Of a DNA stretch of 64,000 nt, positions 1-9,096 are shown one piece after another. A program made the translations under genes and the position numbers. This stretch comes from Flavobacteriaceae bacterium (lineage in GTDB: Bacteria > Bacteroidota > Bacteroidia > Flavobacteriales > Flavobacteriaceae), in contig JANQNQ010000010.1 in NCBI GenBank assembly GCA_028279515.1, forward strand, positions 1-64,000. The letters are read 5' to 3'. Numbering within the stretch: position 1 is the first letter of the stretch; each line of letters opens with the position of its first letter. The notes beneath the pieces were generated by a model. It did no database searches. It was not told where the DNA came from and was given only the letters and a program-made list of their open reading frames with translations.

Positions 1-170
1 TTGACCTCATCGTCCTTCTCCTGCCCCTGGAAGCCGTATCGGTAGCTGTCGCCGGTGCCGTGGCGCCCTGGCTGTAGCATCCCCGAGGGATAGTAATCAA
101 AACAACGAGAATCCCTGAGTATATAAAGGAATACTGCTATACTAAAACCACTAAAAACAGCATTATATGG
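1..170 (-). pseudogene. RHS core fragment, N-terminally truncated, continues off left edge
   Basis: Read on the minus strand, roughly positions 101 down to 1 encode FDYYPSGMLQPGRHG followed by SYRYGFQGQEKDDEV. This is the conserved RHS-repeat core motif that lies just before the variable C-terminal toxin tip in RHS polymorphic toxins. The frame stays open upstream to a TGA at 171-173 but has no ATG and no RHS similarity beyond about 101, so the N-terminal part is missing. The motif stretch is clearly GC-richer than the sequence that follows it. A displaced (orphan) RHS C-terminal cassette, with tip and immunity gene left of the window, is the likeliest reading. A simple decayed remnant is the alternative. 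The motif is seen; the orphan-cassette interpretation is inferred. Confidence 0.75.
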
Positions 171-256
171 TCATTTTTTACATTTTTAACGGTAACAAAA
201 CGGCATTTTTTTAATAGAGTAATATAAGATCGAGAAAACTGTTTAAATCCATAAGC

Positions 257-1294
257 ATGAAAAAAAAATTGCCTTTATTACCGCTATTCAAAACCTTTAT
301 CCGCGATAGTGAAACAGGAAAGCGACTTAAGAAAAACGGTGAGAGAATCACTAAAGGTTCCATTGACAATTACCGTTATGCTTATAAAAACCTTGAGAAG
401 TTTAGTATTGAAACTGGGTTCGAACTTAGAGTCTGTGATATAACGAAGCTCACAAAACGAGAATTGACCTCTGAAAAAAATTACTGGAAAAAGTTTTATA
501 AAAAATACACCCAGTTTCTATACAGTAATGGCTGCTATGATAATTATGTTGGGGCAAATGTTAAACAGATCCGTACGTTTTTTAACTATCTTAAATTGGA
601 AAAGGACATCAATACGGGCGAACTTCATAAACTTTTCTACGTTCGAAAAGAAACGATAGACATTCTTGTGCTATCCATCGATCAACTTAAATTCTTAATA
701 CATGATGAAGAATTTCATAACAGCCTGTCTTCGGCGTCCAAGCGTGTAAAGGATGCATTTGTTTTTGGTTGTACCACGGGGCTTCGGTTTTCTGATATTT
801 ATGAGCTAACCAGTAAAAACTTTGAAAAACAAAATAACGAATGGTACTTGAAGGTAAAATCGAAAAAAACGAAAACATACAGTTATGTGAAGTTACCGGA
901 TTATGCGGTTGACATATACAAGAAGTACAAACCCCAATCCGCTAAAACAAAATTATTTAGAAAGGTGAGTTTATTTGTTTTCAATCGCAGTTTAAAAGAA
1001 ATTGGCAAAAAAGCTGATTTTTCCGAACCCGTAAATATAAAGCGCGAACGTCAAGGAAAATCAAAAACATTGAATGGCGGAAAGCAATTGCGGTTTTATG
1101 ACAAAATGAGTTCACACATGATGCGACGAACAGCCATCACCACACTTCTTATTTTAGGGGTGCCCGAACACCTTGTCAGAAAAATTAGTGGGCATAGCAA
1201 TTCAAGTAGCTCATTTAACCGATATGTGCATTATGCCCAAGCCTATATTGATAAAGAAATAGATAAAGCTCATAGCAAACTAAACGCTATTTAG
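257..1294 (+). CDS. tyrosine-type site-specific recombinase/integrase
   Basis: Tyrosine recombinase of 345 residues in the usual Bacteroidota layout: an N-terminal SAM-like core-binding domain (about 30-125) and a C-terminal catalytic domain (about 140-335). The catalytic residues can be placed: Arg177 in GLRFSD, Lys near 204 in KSKKTK, His287 and Arg290 in SSHMMR, His313 in ISGHS, and nucleophile Tyr323 in NRYVHY. All are present, so the enzyme is probably active. It would cut and rejoin DNA at specific sites through a 3'-phosphotyrosine intermediate. It lies next to a truncated RHS fragment. No tRNA or direct-repeat attachment site is visible nearby, so the element it serves, if any, extends to the left or has decayed. 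Family call is secure; substrate is unknown. Confidence 0.93.
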   Translation: MKKKLPLLPLFKTFIRDSETGKRLKKNGERITKGSIDNYRYAYKNLEKFSIETGFELRVCDITKLTKRELTSEKNYWKKFYKKYTQFLYSNGCYDNYVGANVKQIRTFFNYLKLEKDINTGELHKLFYVRKETIDILVLSIDQLKFLIHDEEFHNSLSSASKRVKDAFVFGCTTGLRFSDIYELTSKNFEKQNNEWYLKVKSKKTKTYSYVKLPDYAVDIYKKYKPQSAKTKLFRKVSLFVFNRSLKEIGKKADFSEPVNIKRERQGKSKTLNGGKQLRFYDKMSSHMMRRTAITTLLILGVPEHLVRKISGHSNSSSSFNRYVHYAQAYIDKEIDKAHSKLNAI

Positions 1295-1400
1295 GTGTCG
1301 CTTTGGAAGTATACAATGACAGGCTACAACTCATAAAACGATTATTAAGGAATTCCCCTGCATAAGTCGTATCTTTATAGGTACTAAATCACGATATACA

Positions 1401-1826
1401 ATGATCGTTTTATCCCTGCTCCTATTCTTCGTTTTTTTAGCACTTTCCGGCATTCACCTTTATTGGGCGGCTGGTGGCACCTATGGTTTTAAGACCGCTT
1501 TGCCTACCAAAGAAACGGGTGAGCTGGCCATGAATCCAACAAAGAACGATAGCATCATGATGGGGGCTTGGCTATTCACATTTGGCTCCTATTACCTAAT
1601 GCGGTCGGGCCTCTTGCCCTTATCCCTCCCGGATTGGGTCCATAGCTATGTTGGGTGGGCGATTCCGGCCATCTTTTTGTTGCGTGCCATGGGCGAGTTT
1701 CGCTATGTGGGGTTCTTCAAACGTATCAAGAACACTCCGTTTGCCAAAAAGGATAGCCAATTCTTTTCGCCTTTGTGTTTGTTCTTGGCCATTGTTGGCT
1801 TTTGGATCCAATGGATGACACTGTAA
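1401..1826 (+). CDS. DUF3995 domain membrane protein
   Basis: Small integral membrane protein of 141 residues with four hydrophobic segments (about 2-20, 52-70, 80-97, 120-140). The N-terminal signature SGIHLYWAAGGTYG is the hallmark of DUF3995, a family of unknown function. A TATCTTTA box at about 1372-1379 resembles the Bacteroidota -7 element and sits about 20 bases before the ATG. The gene is followed after 41 bases by a cupin gene on the same strand, which has a similar box of its own near the DUF3995 stop codon, so the two could be transcribed together or separately. The function cannot be inferred from sequence. Confidence 0.88.
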   Translation: MIVLSLLLFFVFLALSGIHLYWAAGGTYGFKTALPTKETGELAMNPTKNDSIMMGAWLFTFGSYYLMRSGLLPLSLPDWVHSYVGWAIPAIFLLRAMGEFRYVGFFKRIKNTPFAKKDSQFFSPLCLFLAIVGFWIQWMTL

Positions 1827-1867
1827 GTGGCGTTTCGTATCTTTAGGTATGCTATAATTTTCTTTTT

Positions 1868-2392
1868 ATGGGGGAAGTATTAATCAATCCTATCACGGGC
1901 GATTGTCTTGAATTTATCGAAACGGCGGAAGCCACCCAAGGTCGCATGTCAAAATTTATCTTGACGCTGCAACCCTTTACCCGTTGGGCCAAAAGCCCGC
2001 GGCACTTTCATCCGTATCAGACCGAAACCTTCGAAGTGCTCGAAGGCGAGTTGCACCTCACCGCCGGAAAAGAAAAATACGTCCTAAAACCGGGTGATCC
2101 CATGGTGACCGTGCCTCCGTTTATGCTTCATTCTTTTTGGAATGCACAAGATGTCCCAGTGTCATTTCGTGCCGAGATCTTTCCGCCTAAAAACATTGAA
2201 AGAGGCTTACGACTCACCTATGCCCTTTCGAATGCGGGAAAGGTGAACAAACGCAACATTCCATACAATCCCTTGCACATTGTGGTGCTGATGCATTATG
2301 TGGACTCCTACTTTGCGTTCTTCCCTTGGCGCATTCAAAAGGCGCTGCTGTGGGTGGGGGCCAAATTCGCCGGACTCTTTGGAATTCGCTAG
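1868..2392 (+). CDS. cupin domain-containing protein
   Basis: A 174-residue protein with a single cupin barrel at about 35-105. Cupin motif 1 is seen as HFHPYQTETFEVLEGELHL, with metal-ligand-type histidines and a Glu. Motif 2 follows as GDPMVTVPPFMLHSFWN. The residues after 110 form a helical tail with a hydrophobic end, as in other stand-alone cupins of about this size in Bacteroidota. Such proteins bind a metal and act as small-molecule enzymes or sensors; the substrate is not predictable here. The start at 1868 lies about 25 bases after a TATCTTTAG promoter-like box. The gene converges with the small membrane protein gene that ends at 2396, only three bases away. Confidence 0.88.
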   Translation: MGEVLINPITGDCLEFIETAEATQGRMSKFILTLQPFTRWAKSPRHFHPYQTETFEVLEGELHLTAGKEKYVLKPGDPMVTVPPFMLHSFWNAQDVPVSFRAEIFPPKNIERGLRLTYALSNAGKVNKRNIPYNPLHIVVLMHYVDSYFAFFPWRIQKALLWVGAKFAGLFGIR

Positions 2393-2395
2393 CCT

Positions 2396-2605
2396 CTACT
2401 CTATCGAGGTACGACTGTTTCGATTGGCCAGCAAAAATGCGAGTCCGCCAAAAATGAGGGAAAAGGCCACATACACCTGCGCATCGACTTCTTCAGGCAA
2501 GATGTTGTAATGAATCAACAAGATGCCAATAAGGAGTCCAGCGCTAAAGCCTAAAACCGTCAATGTCCATAGATTTCCGTGGTTTGATGTTGAATTTGTT
2601 TTCAT
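2396..2605 (-). CDS. small two-TM membrane protein, unknown
   Basis: A 69-residue protein with two predicted membrane helices (about 13-31 and 44-61), a charged linker (LPEEVDAQ) and a short polar tail. I do not recognise a family. It follows the serine hydrolase gene on the same strand after 12 bases, so it is probably the second gene of a two-gene operon. Its length and layout resemble small inner-membrane accessory proteins, but no function can be assigned. Confidence 0.7.
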   Translation of the reverse strand: MKTNSTSNHGNLWTLTVLGFSAGLLIGILLIHYNILPEEVDAQVYVAFSLIFGGLAFLLANRNSRTSIE

Positions 2606-2617
2606 AAGGATCGTTTT

Positions 2618-3679
2618 TTAATTGATAAATAATTTAGCGATTTGATACATTTCGGTGACGCCAAAATCAGACATGCTATTCGTACAGACGGCGACGACAA
2701 CCTGCTCGGCAGGAAGGACCAACAAAAAGGCCCTCGCCCCGGCTGACTTTCCGCCATGATGAAATAGCAGCCTGCCTGTGGATTGTACTTCAGAAATCCG
2801 AAAGCCCATCCCATAACCCGTTGTTTCTCCATTCGGTAATTTTTGTGGTGTTGCCAACTCGAACAAAGTTTGCACATCGATGATCTCGTGCGAATTGTTG
2901 ATCATGGCCACCAGATCCGAAGGTGTAGACAGGAATCCGCCACCACCCCATTTGTTGCTCAGGTTGACGCTTCGTACTTCGCGCTTTCCATTCGGACTGT
3001 AAAATTTGGCGCTGTTGGATTCGTCCTTTCCTGCGTTTTCGGCCACCGTATGTTGCATTTGAAGCGGTTCAAAGACTTCCTTCGACATATAGTCTAAAAA
3101 GTCACGCTCGGCCACCAACTCGATGATCCGGCTTAAAAGGACATATCCATAGGTGCTATAGGAGTATTTCGTTCCGGGTTCGAACTCGATGGGATCATTG
3201 ATAAAGATCTCCAAACTCTCAGTAACCGAATCGTATTGCTTCTTTGAAAAGAACTCAAACCCTCGATAATGGCGAATCCCGCCTTGATGCCCCGCTATTT
3301 GCCGAATCGTCAAGGGATACCCAAGCGTATTCAGTTGCGGCACCAAAGGTCGAATGTCTTGATCAAATTTGAGTGTTCCTTCGTCATACAGCTTCGCCAA
3401 TGCCAATGCGGTCATCGTCTTTCCGATACTGCCCACACGGTATTTAGTAGCGGTCGTTGCCTTGATCTCATTTCTTCGATCTGCCAAGCCCATGGCTTCC
3501 GACCAGATCAGACTTCCTTTGCGGCCAACCGCCACAGAAACCGAAGGAATGTTTTGTGCGGTCTGTAATTCTTGAAGCAGTTTTGTGGCCTCTTCAATCT
3601 GGCTTGCCTTTACGACCTCCTGACCCTGTGTAAGGGTGAAGGCCAATGCAAAAAGTAAACGTACTACCTGTTTTATCAT
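2618..3679 (-). CDS. serine hydrolase, beta-lactamase/PBP-like (class C fold)
   Basis: A 353-residue secreted protein with an N-terminal signal peptide (hydrophobic 7-18). The penicillin-binding/beta-lactamase-class-C fold is indicated by the SxxK nucleophile motif at Ser84-Ile-Gly-Lys87, a second motif at Tyr174-Ser-Thr176 in place of the more usual Tyr-x-Asn, and a C-terminal HHGGKSAG box near residue 310 matching the third active-site element. Proteins of this family in Bacteroidota are periplasmic esterases, DD-peptidases or D-amino-acid peptidases, and true beta-lactamase activity is uncommon. The Asn-to-Thr change in motif two is worth noting but occurs in esterase-type members. The gene is followed at 12 bases by a small membrane protein gene. 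Confidence 0.9.
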   Translation of the reverse strand: MIKQVVRLLFALAFTLTQGQEVVKASQIEEATKLLQELQTAQNIPSVSVAVGRKGSLIWSEAMGLADRRNEIKATTATKYRVGSIGKTMTALALAKLYDEGTLKFDQDIRPLVPQLNTLGYPLTIRQIAGHQGGIRHYRGFEFFSKKQYDSVTESLEIFINDPIEFEPGTKYSYSTYGYVLLSRIIELVAERDFLDYMSKEVFEPLQMQHTVAENAGKDESNSAKFYSPNGKREVRSVNLSNKWGGGGFLSTPSDLVAMINNSHEIIDVQTLFELATPQKLPNGETTGYGMGFRISEVQSTGRLLFHHGGKSAGARAFLLVLPAEQVVVAVCTNSMSDFGVTEMYQIAKLFIN

Positions 3680-3845
3680 GTCGTATTTGTTTTTGCCAAA
3701 GGAAATGAAATAAGCGTCAAAAACCGCATAAACACAGGGGTATCACGTCTTATTGCAGGCAGTGAGACCTCAATATGTCGAATCCTGGCCTATCGCCTTT
3801 TCTTTATTTAGTAGTTTCCGGAAAATATTTCAATACCTTTAAAAA

Positions 3846-4904
3846 ATGTATCTAAGTGAGACCATCATCATCGTTGGATGTGTGAATGCCATCGTGTTTT
3901 CGGGGGTACTATTTGCAGCCAGAATCAATGTAAAGGCCAACGTCTTTCTGGGCGTTTTGATCCTTTCGTTGGCGGCCAATCTGGGGCTCTCTTGGGTCTT
4001 GGCGTATCGACTGTTTGATGTGTATCCGCTATTGCACTTGCTGCCTTTTGGGGTGAGTTTTGGGCTGGGTCCGTTGATCTATCTCTACACCCGTTCACTA
4101 TGTACCGATGAAAAGCCCAATTACTATCACCTGTTGTTTTTTCTAGGGGATTATCCGCATAGCTTGTATCACCTTATTTTAGGGAGGGAAGCTGACAGTG
4201 CGTTTCATGGTTTTTTGGACAAGTTTGGCTTTTTTGCGCTCATCGTAATTGTCTTTTATTTATGGTTGAGTTGGAAAACCATCACCGCCTACCAATCTGA
4301 TCTAAAGAACAAGGTCTCGAACGTCAGTCATCGTACCTTAGGCTGGTTAAAGCAATTGGTGGTGCTGTTCTTGATCTCCTTGCCCGTGTTTTTGGTCATG
4401 TGGATCCTGTTGATCACCATCGGACTCGAATTTAACGAGCGGGTTTTTGGGCATCTCTATTATGCAATTGCCATTTTTTGGTTGGGTATTGGCGGTATCC
4501 GGCAGCATCAATTGTTTTCTTCGGAAAAGGTACAACCTCAAAACGAACCTTCCCAAAAAGTGACGATCGACAAAGATCGCATCGAGCGATTGGTAGCTCT
4601 GATGGAAGAAGAGCAACTGTACTTGTTTCCAGACCTGGACATTCGCTTGTTGGAAACCAAGTTGGACTTAAGCGCCAAACAAATCTCTGAAGTACTCAAC
4701 ATCGGACTCGGAAAGAACTTCTACCGATTTATCAACGAATATCGCGTGGAAGAGTTTAAACGGAAAGCACTCTCCAACTCCAACTTAACACTCTACGGTA
4801 TCGCCATGGAATGCGGGTTTAACTCCAAAGCCACTTTTCAGCGGGTATTTAAAGAGATCACAGGGATGAAACCTTCTGAATTTGTAAGCACACAGAAACC
4901 CTAG
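3846..4904 (+). CDS. membrane-anchored AraC-family transcriptional regulator
   Basis: A 352-residue protein with about six or seven hydrophobic helices over residues 5-220 and a cytoplasmic AraC-type double helix-turn-helix domain at about 240-348. The second helix-turn-helix carries the family signature IAMECGFNSKATFQRVFKE followed by TGMKPSEF. Such proteins, common in Bacteroidota, combine a membrane sensor with a DNA-binding output. The signal and targets are unknown. It is divergent from the serine hydrolase at 2618-3679, which makes that operon a natural candidate target. A TACCTTTA box lies only a few bases upstream of the ATG, so the transcript may be nearly leaderless. Confidence 0.9.
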   Translation: MYLSETIIIVGCVNAIVFSGVLFAARINVKANVFLGVLILSLAANLGLSWVLAYRLFDVYPLLHLLPFGVSFGLGPLIYLYTRSLCTDEKPNYYHLLFFLGDYPHSLYHLILGREADSAFHGFLDKFGFFALIVIVFYLWLSWKTITAYQSDLKNKVSNVSHRTLGWLKQLVVLFLISLPVFLVMWILLITIGLEFNERVFGHLYYAIAIFWLGIGGIRQHQLFSSEKVQPQNEPSQKVTIDKDRIERLVALMEEEQLYLFPDLDIRLLETKLDLSAKQISEVLNIGLGKNFYRFINEYRVEEFKRKALSNSNLTLYGIAMECGFNSKATFQRVFKEITGMKPSEFVSTQKP

Positions 4905-4922
4905 TGTTGGTTTTTATGGTCG

Positions 4923-4952
4923 TTGTTGGTATTCGTTTTCTTAGTATGTTTG
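4923..4952 (+). promoter_or_regulatory. Bacteroidota-type promoter before 4968 gene
   Basis: TTG at 4923-4925, a 19-base spacer and TATGTTTG at 4945-4952 match the Bacteroidota consensus TTG-N19-21-TAnnTTTG. The box ends 15 bases before the ATG at 4968. Position and spacing are seen; activity is inferred. Confidence 0.65.
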
Positions 4953-4967
4953 TGATAAACTCATTGC

Positions 4968-5387
4968 ATGCAAACAACTACCACTCTAGAAATTTATCGT
5001 GCCAAAAAGTATCAATACTTCAATCTCGCCTTTACGATCTTCTGGTTGGGCTTAGCTGCCCTAAGTTATGAACGCGAAGAAGGGTTTGACTTTGTCGTCA
5101 TCGGTTACGGCACTGCGGGGATTCTGTATTTTGTGGCCTATCTTTTGAGTCGAAAACCCTATCTCATCATTGCCAATAACGCCATCCACTACGAAAAGCT
5201 TTTTAAAAAGCATGCCATCGCTTTCGATGATATCACCCTCATCAAAAAATCGGCGGGTGACTATCTTATCAAAACCGAATCAAAAGAACTACTTATTGCG
5301 CCGAGCGTGATGAGTAAAGAGGATAAGGAGAAGCTTTGGGGGTTTTTGGAGAGGGTGGAAATGTCAATGACACCTTTTTTAAAGTGA
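4968..5387 (+). CDS. small membrane protein with PH-like C-terminus, unknown
   Basis: A 139-residue protein: a short charged N-terminus, two membrane helices (about 20-35 and 43-60), then an 80-residue soluble part of alternating beta strands ending in one helix. The pattern (YLIIANNAIHYEKLFKK, then KSAGDYLIKTESKELLI) resembles the bacterial PH-like domain often found behind paired membrane helices. I do not recognise a named family. A good Bacteroidota promoter precedes it. It is the last typical chromosomal gene before the AT-rich defence island. Confidence 0.72.
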   Translation: MQTTTTLEIYRAKKYQYFNLAFTIFWLGLAALSYEREEGFDFVVIGYGTAGILYFVAYLLSRKPYLIIANNAIHYEKLFKKHAIAFDDITLIKKSAGDYLIKTESKELLIAPSVMSKEDKEKLWGFLERVEMSMTPFLK

Positions 5388-5630
5388 AACCATACTCTTT
5401 TTGAGGGAAAACCACATCTTATAAATTTTACTTTCTACTATATTCGGAGACGGAAATTGCAAGACAAATATTCTTATTCCGGACTTACCCCTTTTCGAAC
5501 AATCAATAGTTAAAGCGGTCTCAAAACTTCGAAAAGCTCTTTTGTTGATAAGCTTTAGAGCTATTCTTTTCAATCGTTGAGGAGCATTTTGTTCAAAAGA
5601 GAATTTACTAAAATTCAATAAAATTAACAT

Positions 5631-8600
5631 ATGAACAGGCTTATCGCAAAAGATAAAATTGCAGATTTACTAGCAGTCTTTGGATCAAAGATTAGTATTT
5701 TAAGCTCCAATAATGAGCTCTCCTGGAACTCTCTTGCAGAGAATATTTTAATCCCTTTGTTAAATCTATCTCTTGACTGCAACTTTGTCAATGAAAATGT
5801 CGAAATTCTTCAGAACTCCACAGCAATAGATTTGGTAGATAAGAACAATCGAGTAACTGTTCAAGTTACGTCTTCAGGGAACTTTTCTAAAGTAAAGAAG
5901 ACTCTTGAAAAATTCTTTGACAATTCCCTAGAAGATCATTATGAGAAATTATACATACTAATTCTGAAAGACAAAAGAGGGTTCAAAATATCAGCTAATC
6001 AGGAGGAGCAGCTTACAGATATAATACAAGATAGAATTGATTTTAGTAGTAACCAATATATCTTAGACTTTGGCAAACTTTACAATCTAATTAACAGAGT
6101 TGATATCGATGACCTGATTCAACTTAACACTCAATTGGAGAAAGAGTTAGGGGCGTTGCGTTCTCAATTAGTGAAAAACAGTCCTGCTGTTACCGTGATG
6201 TTTGATGAACAGGAAGTTGATTTAGCTTTTAAAATTGTAAAAGGGCTACTTGAAAGGGATTTAAGAATAAGGTATTTCTCAGAAAAACTCGACAACCTTA
6301 TTAAGGCAAATGGAGTGGAATCAGAATATTGTCAACTCTTGTACGATGTAAGCACAAAAAGTAGTGCAACTTTAATCCTGTCATCTGAAAAGTTTGTTAA
6401 GAAGGTCGAACTAAACGAGATTTCCGCCTTTGAAATGAAAATGCTGAGAAATCCACATTTAAAACACATTTTAATAAAACTAGATGACAAATCTTCTTTT
6501 CGGCAATTTGATTGGATTTCGCCACTGGTTACACGGGGAGTTCGACACGACTTCAATAGCATAATTAACTTTGCCAGTAATGAACTGCACAAGGTTAACA
6601 AAGTAATAGAAATCCAAGATTATGCAGACTTTGAAACAATTATCAAGCTTTATGATAGCAAATCCACATTCGGAGATATCGTTTCGTATAAAGATTCAAA
6701 AAAGAAAATTGGTTATAATCTTTTACCAGCCACTAATGATTTATTAGGAGTTTCTACAAATTATTTATTTATCCCAAACGGAAGTAGCATCGCTCCAACA
6801 GCAAAATTATTTTATAAGGAAAATCCTCAACTTAAACACAAAAAAGAGAGTATCCTGCTTTTCCTTCCGAAAGAAAGAGGTCAAATTAGACTGGATAATC
6901 GATTGAAAAATGCCAAGCAACAGTTCAAACCGAGAAACGCATTTTATTTAGATGAATTCATAAGCAAATACTGTGCAAATGGTTTCATTGAACAAGATTC
7001 AAGTGCTAGTTTTAGTTCGACGAAGAATTTCATTCAACCAGAATTAAAAGCTATTGAGGGTGAATTGTCAGATTTTGATCAAATAGAGAATTGGATTTTA
7101 TCAGATTTCGATCCCATGCTAATAATTACTGGGGGCGGGGGTATTGGTAAGACAACTTTGGCTAGAGAAATTGCAGACATGTATTACAGAATTAATACCA
7201 ACGCCAAAATTGTCTATATCGAAGCATCAAACCCTCAAGTAGTGAGTAATCTTACTCGAATGTCAGAAGTTGGTCAAATAGATTTATATGATTTCTATTC
7301 TTCTATTGATACTGGCACTAAGATTAGTAGAGACTTATTTCGAGTTACCATTGACAATGGGAACCTAATGTTAGTAATTGATGGTCTTGATGAAGTATTT
7401 TCCAGAATACCTGATTTTGATGTTGAGTATTTCATCAATAGTGTAACAAACGACTTCGTGCAGCAAATTGGAGTTGGCAAGGTACTGCTCACCTGTAGGA
7501 CTTATTTCTGGAAAGAACAAATATCCAAGGAAAATAGCATCAATCATTTTGAAATAGAGCCATTTAGTCTAGACCATGCCCGGGATTTCTTTTCAAAAAA
7601 ATTTGACAACCTGAAAAAGGAGAAAAAGGCAATCTCATTACTGCAAGAAATGGATGTGGAAAAGGATGAAAAAGAAAGGTTCCTACCGTTCGTGGTAGAC
7701 ATCGTTGGTGAAATAATAGAATCCGATAATGATATTTTGGATTATGATGAAGAAACAGAATCAACTTACTTAGACACAAAGGAACAAGTTGATTTCATTG
7801 TATATCGACTTCTGAAGAGGGAACAAATAAAAATCGGAATCGATGTAAGAAATCAAATTGATTTCTTAATTCACTTAGCTGTTTTTCATCACGGTATGCT
7901 AAACAAAGACAAAATGCAAGGGTTAAAACACTCTAACCTAGATTTCATGTTAGATGATAGGAAAATTGCATCTTTAAACTCTCATCCCTTTATTAATGTA
8001 AATAACAATTATATTGGATTCAAGTACGATTTTTTTGAACTATACTTCAAAACTTTGTACTTATCTGAGTTTATTTCGCTGGAAAGCAGTGAAACTTTGA
8101 ACAAAGATGTAGTGGATATATTAATACATGAGGGTAAATTTGGCTCAAGTCTGTTTTATGAAATTGCAAAAAGAAATGAGTCTACTTGGAATGAAGATAA
8201 TATCCTTAAAATAGTAGACCTTATTACTAGTGTCAAAAACATTGACCTTCCAAATATTAGTGACCCCAATAAAATTAAGCATCAAATTAAATCTTCTCTT
8301 TTTGCCCTGGCTCTAACAATTAATCAGAGTAAATTTAACAATCAAACTGCCACAAACACTGACCTACTAAAGTTGATGTTTGAGGTAAATAGTAAAATTA
8401 AAGATCTTTCTCTAGTGAATTTTGGCATACTCGATGGAAACATCAAATTTAACTTTTCAGATTTCAAGTTTGAAAATTGTTATTTCGATTCTTACGATTC
8501 GTTTTGGGAATGCAGATTTAATAATGATACAGAATTTATAAATTGTATGTTTTACAATATGCCTGATTACGCCCGTTCAAGTTCAAGGGGTATTTCCATT

Positions 8601-9005
8601 AATAGCTTTATCAATCCTAGACACGATGTAACATTCGACAATTACTTCCTAGCTCAAAATCAAAGTAAAGCTTCGCTAAGAAAGAAATTGGAGTACTCAC
8701 TCTCAAAATATTTTAGGCTTTTTTACACGAATGGCGCTTTACAGCGCAAAGACAACAAGTCATTTATTCGAGCTAAATATCATCCCAATGATAGACGAAA
8801 CTTGCCTGTTGAAGTCATCGAACAAGTGCTAACCAAATCGAGCCACTTAACAATAGATTTTCAAAAGGTAAGAAGAGAGGATGTAGCTTCTATAGACTCC
8901 GACTTCAAAGAAGATGTTTTCAAATTTTTACAAGAAGGAGTAGAATCTTATAAGATGAAAAAGGCCATAGACTCAATGCTGAAAGTTTTAACTGATGATG
9001 CGTAA
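5631..9005 (+). CDS. SMEK-NACHT STAND NTPase, NLR-like candidate antiphage protein
   Basis: An 1,124-residue protein. Residues 1-150 match a SMEK domain: SWNSLAENILIPLLN, then Asp67 and the strand RVTVQVTSSG (Gln78, Thr80) before KVKKTLEKFF, a pattern reminiscent of restriction-endonuclease folds. A NACHT module follows. Walker A GGGGIGKTTL lies near 500-511, Walker B LVIDGLDEV near 581-589 (Asp584) and a sensor-like LLTCRTYFW near 620. Residues of about 935-985 form a short pentapeptide-like patch (FSDFKFENCYFD, FWECRFNN, FINCMFYN). STAND ATPases of this kind (bacterial NACHT proteins) are established antiphage sensors that oligomerise on recognising a phage product. SMEK is the likely effector and the C-terminal region the likely sensor. 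It converges with the type I restriction operon, 91 bases from hsdR. AT-rich composition suggests acquisition by transfer. Fold calls are confident; defence role is inferred. Confidence 0.87.
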   Translation: MNRLIAKDKIADLLAVFGSKISILSSNNELSWNSLAENILIPLLNLSLDCNFVNENVEILQNSTAIDLVDKNNRVTVQVTSSGNFSKVKKTLEKFFDNSLEDHYEKLYILILKDKRGFKISANQEEQLTDIIQDRIDFSSNQYILDFGKLYNLINRVDIDDLIQLNTQLEKELGALRSQLVKNSPAVTVMFDEQEVDLAFKIVKGLLERDLRIRYFSEKLDNLIKANGVESEYCQLLYDVSTKSSATLILSSEKFVKKVELNEISAFEMKMLRNPHLKHILIKLDDKSSFRQFDWISPLVTRGVRHDFNSIINFASNELHKVNKVIEIQDYADFETIIKLYDSKSTFGDIVSYKDSKKKIGYNLLPATNDLLGVSTNYLFIPNGSSIAPTAKLFYKENPQLKHKKESILLFLPKERGQIRLDNRLKNAKQQFKPRNAFYLDEFISKYCANGFIEQDSSASFSSTKNFIQPELKAIEGELSDFDQIENWILSDFDPMLIITGGGGIGKTTLAREIADMYYRINTNAKIVYIEASNPQVVSNLTRMSEVGQIDLYDFYSSIDTGTKISRDLFRVTIDNGNLMLVIDGLDEVFSRIPDFDVEYFINSVTNDFVQQIGVGKVLLTCRTYFWKEQISKENSINHFEIEPFSLDHARDFFSKKFDNLKKEKKAISLLQEMDVEKDEKERFLPFVVDIVGEIIESDNDILDYDEETESTYLDTKEQVDFIVYRLLKREQIKIGIDVRNQIDFLIHLAVFHHGMLNKDKMQGLKHSNLDFMLDDRKIASLNSHPFINVNNNYIGFKYDFFELYFKTLYLSEFISLESSETLNKDVVDILIHEGKFGSSLFYEIAKRNESTWNEDNILKIVDLITSVKNIDLPNISDPNKIKHQIKSSLFALALTINQSKFNNQTATNTDLLKLMFEVNSKIKDLSLVNFGILDGNIKFNFSDFKFENCYFDSYDSFWECRFNNDTEFINCMFYNMPDYARSSSRGISINSFINPRHDVTFDNYFLAQNQSKASLRKKLEYSLSKYFRLFYTNGALQRKDNKSFIRAKYHPNDRRNLPVEVIEQVLTKSSHLTIDFQKVRREDVASIDSDFKEDVFKFLQEGVESYKMKKAIDSMLKVLTDDA

Positions 9006-9096
9006 CACAATAAATCATTGTATTTAACATTAAGTTTAAAAAAATTCTGTTTTTTTACTTATTGTTGACTCCGTAAAAGCTCAATTAAAACATGTT

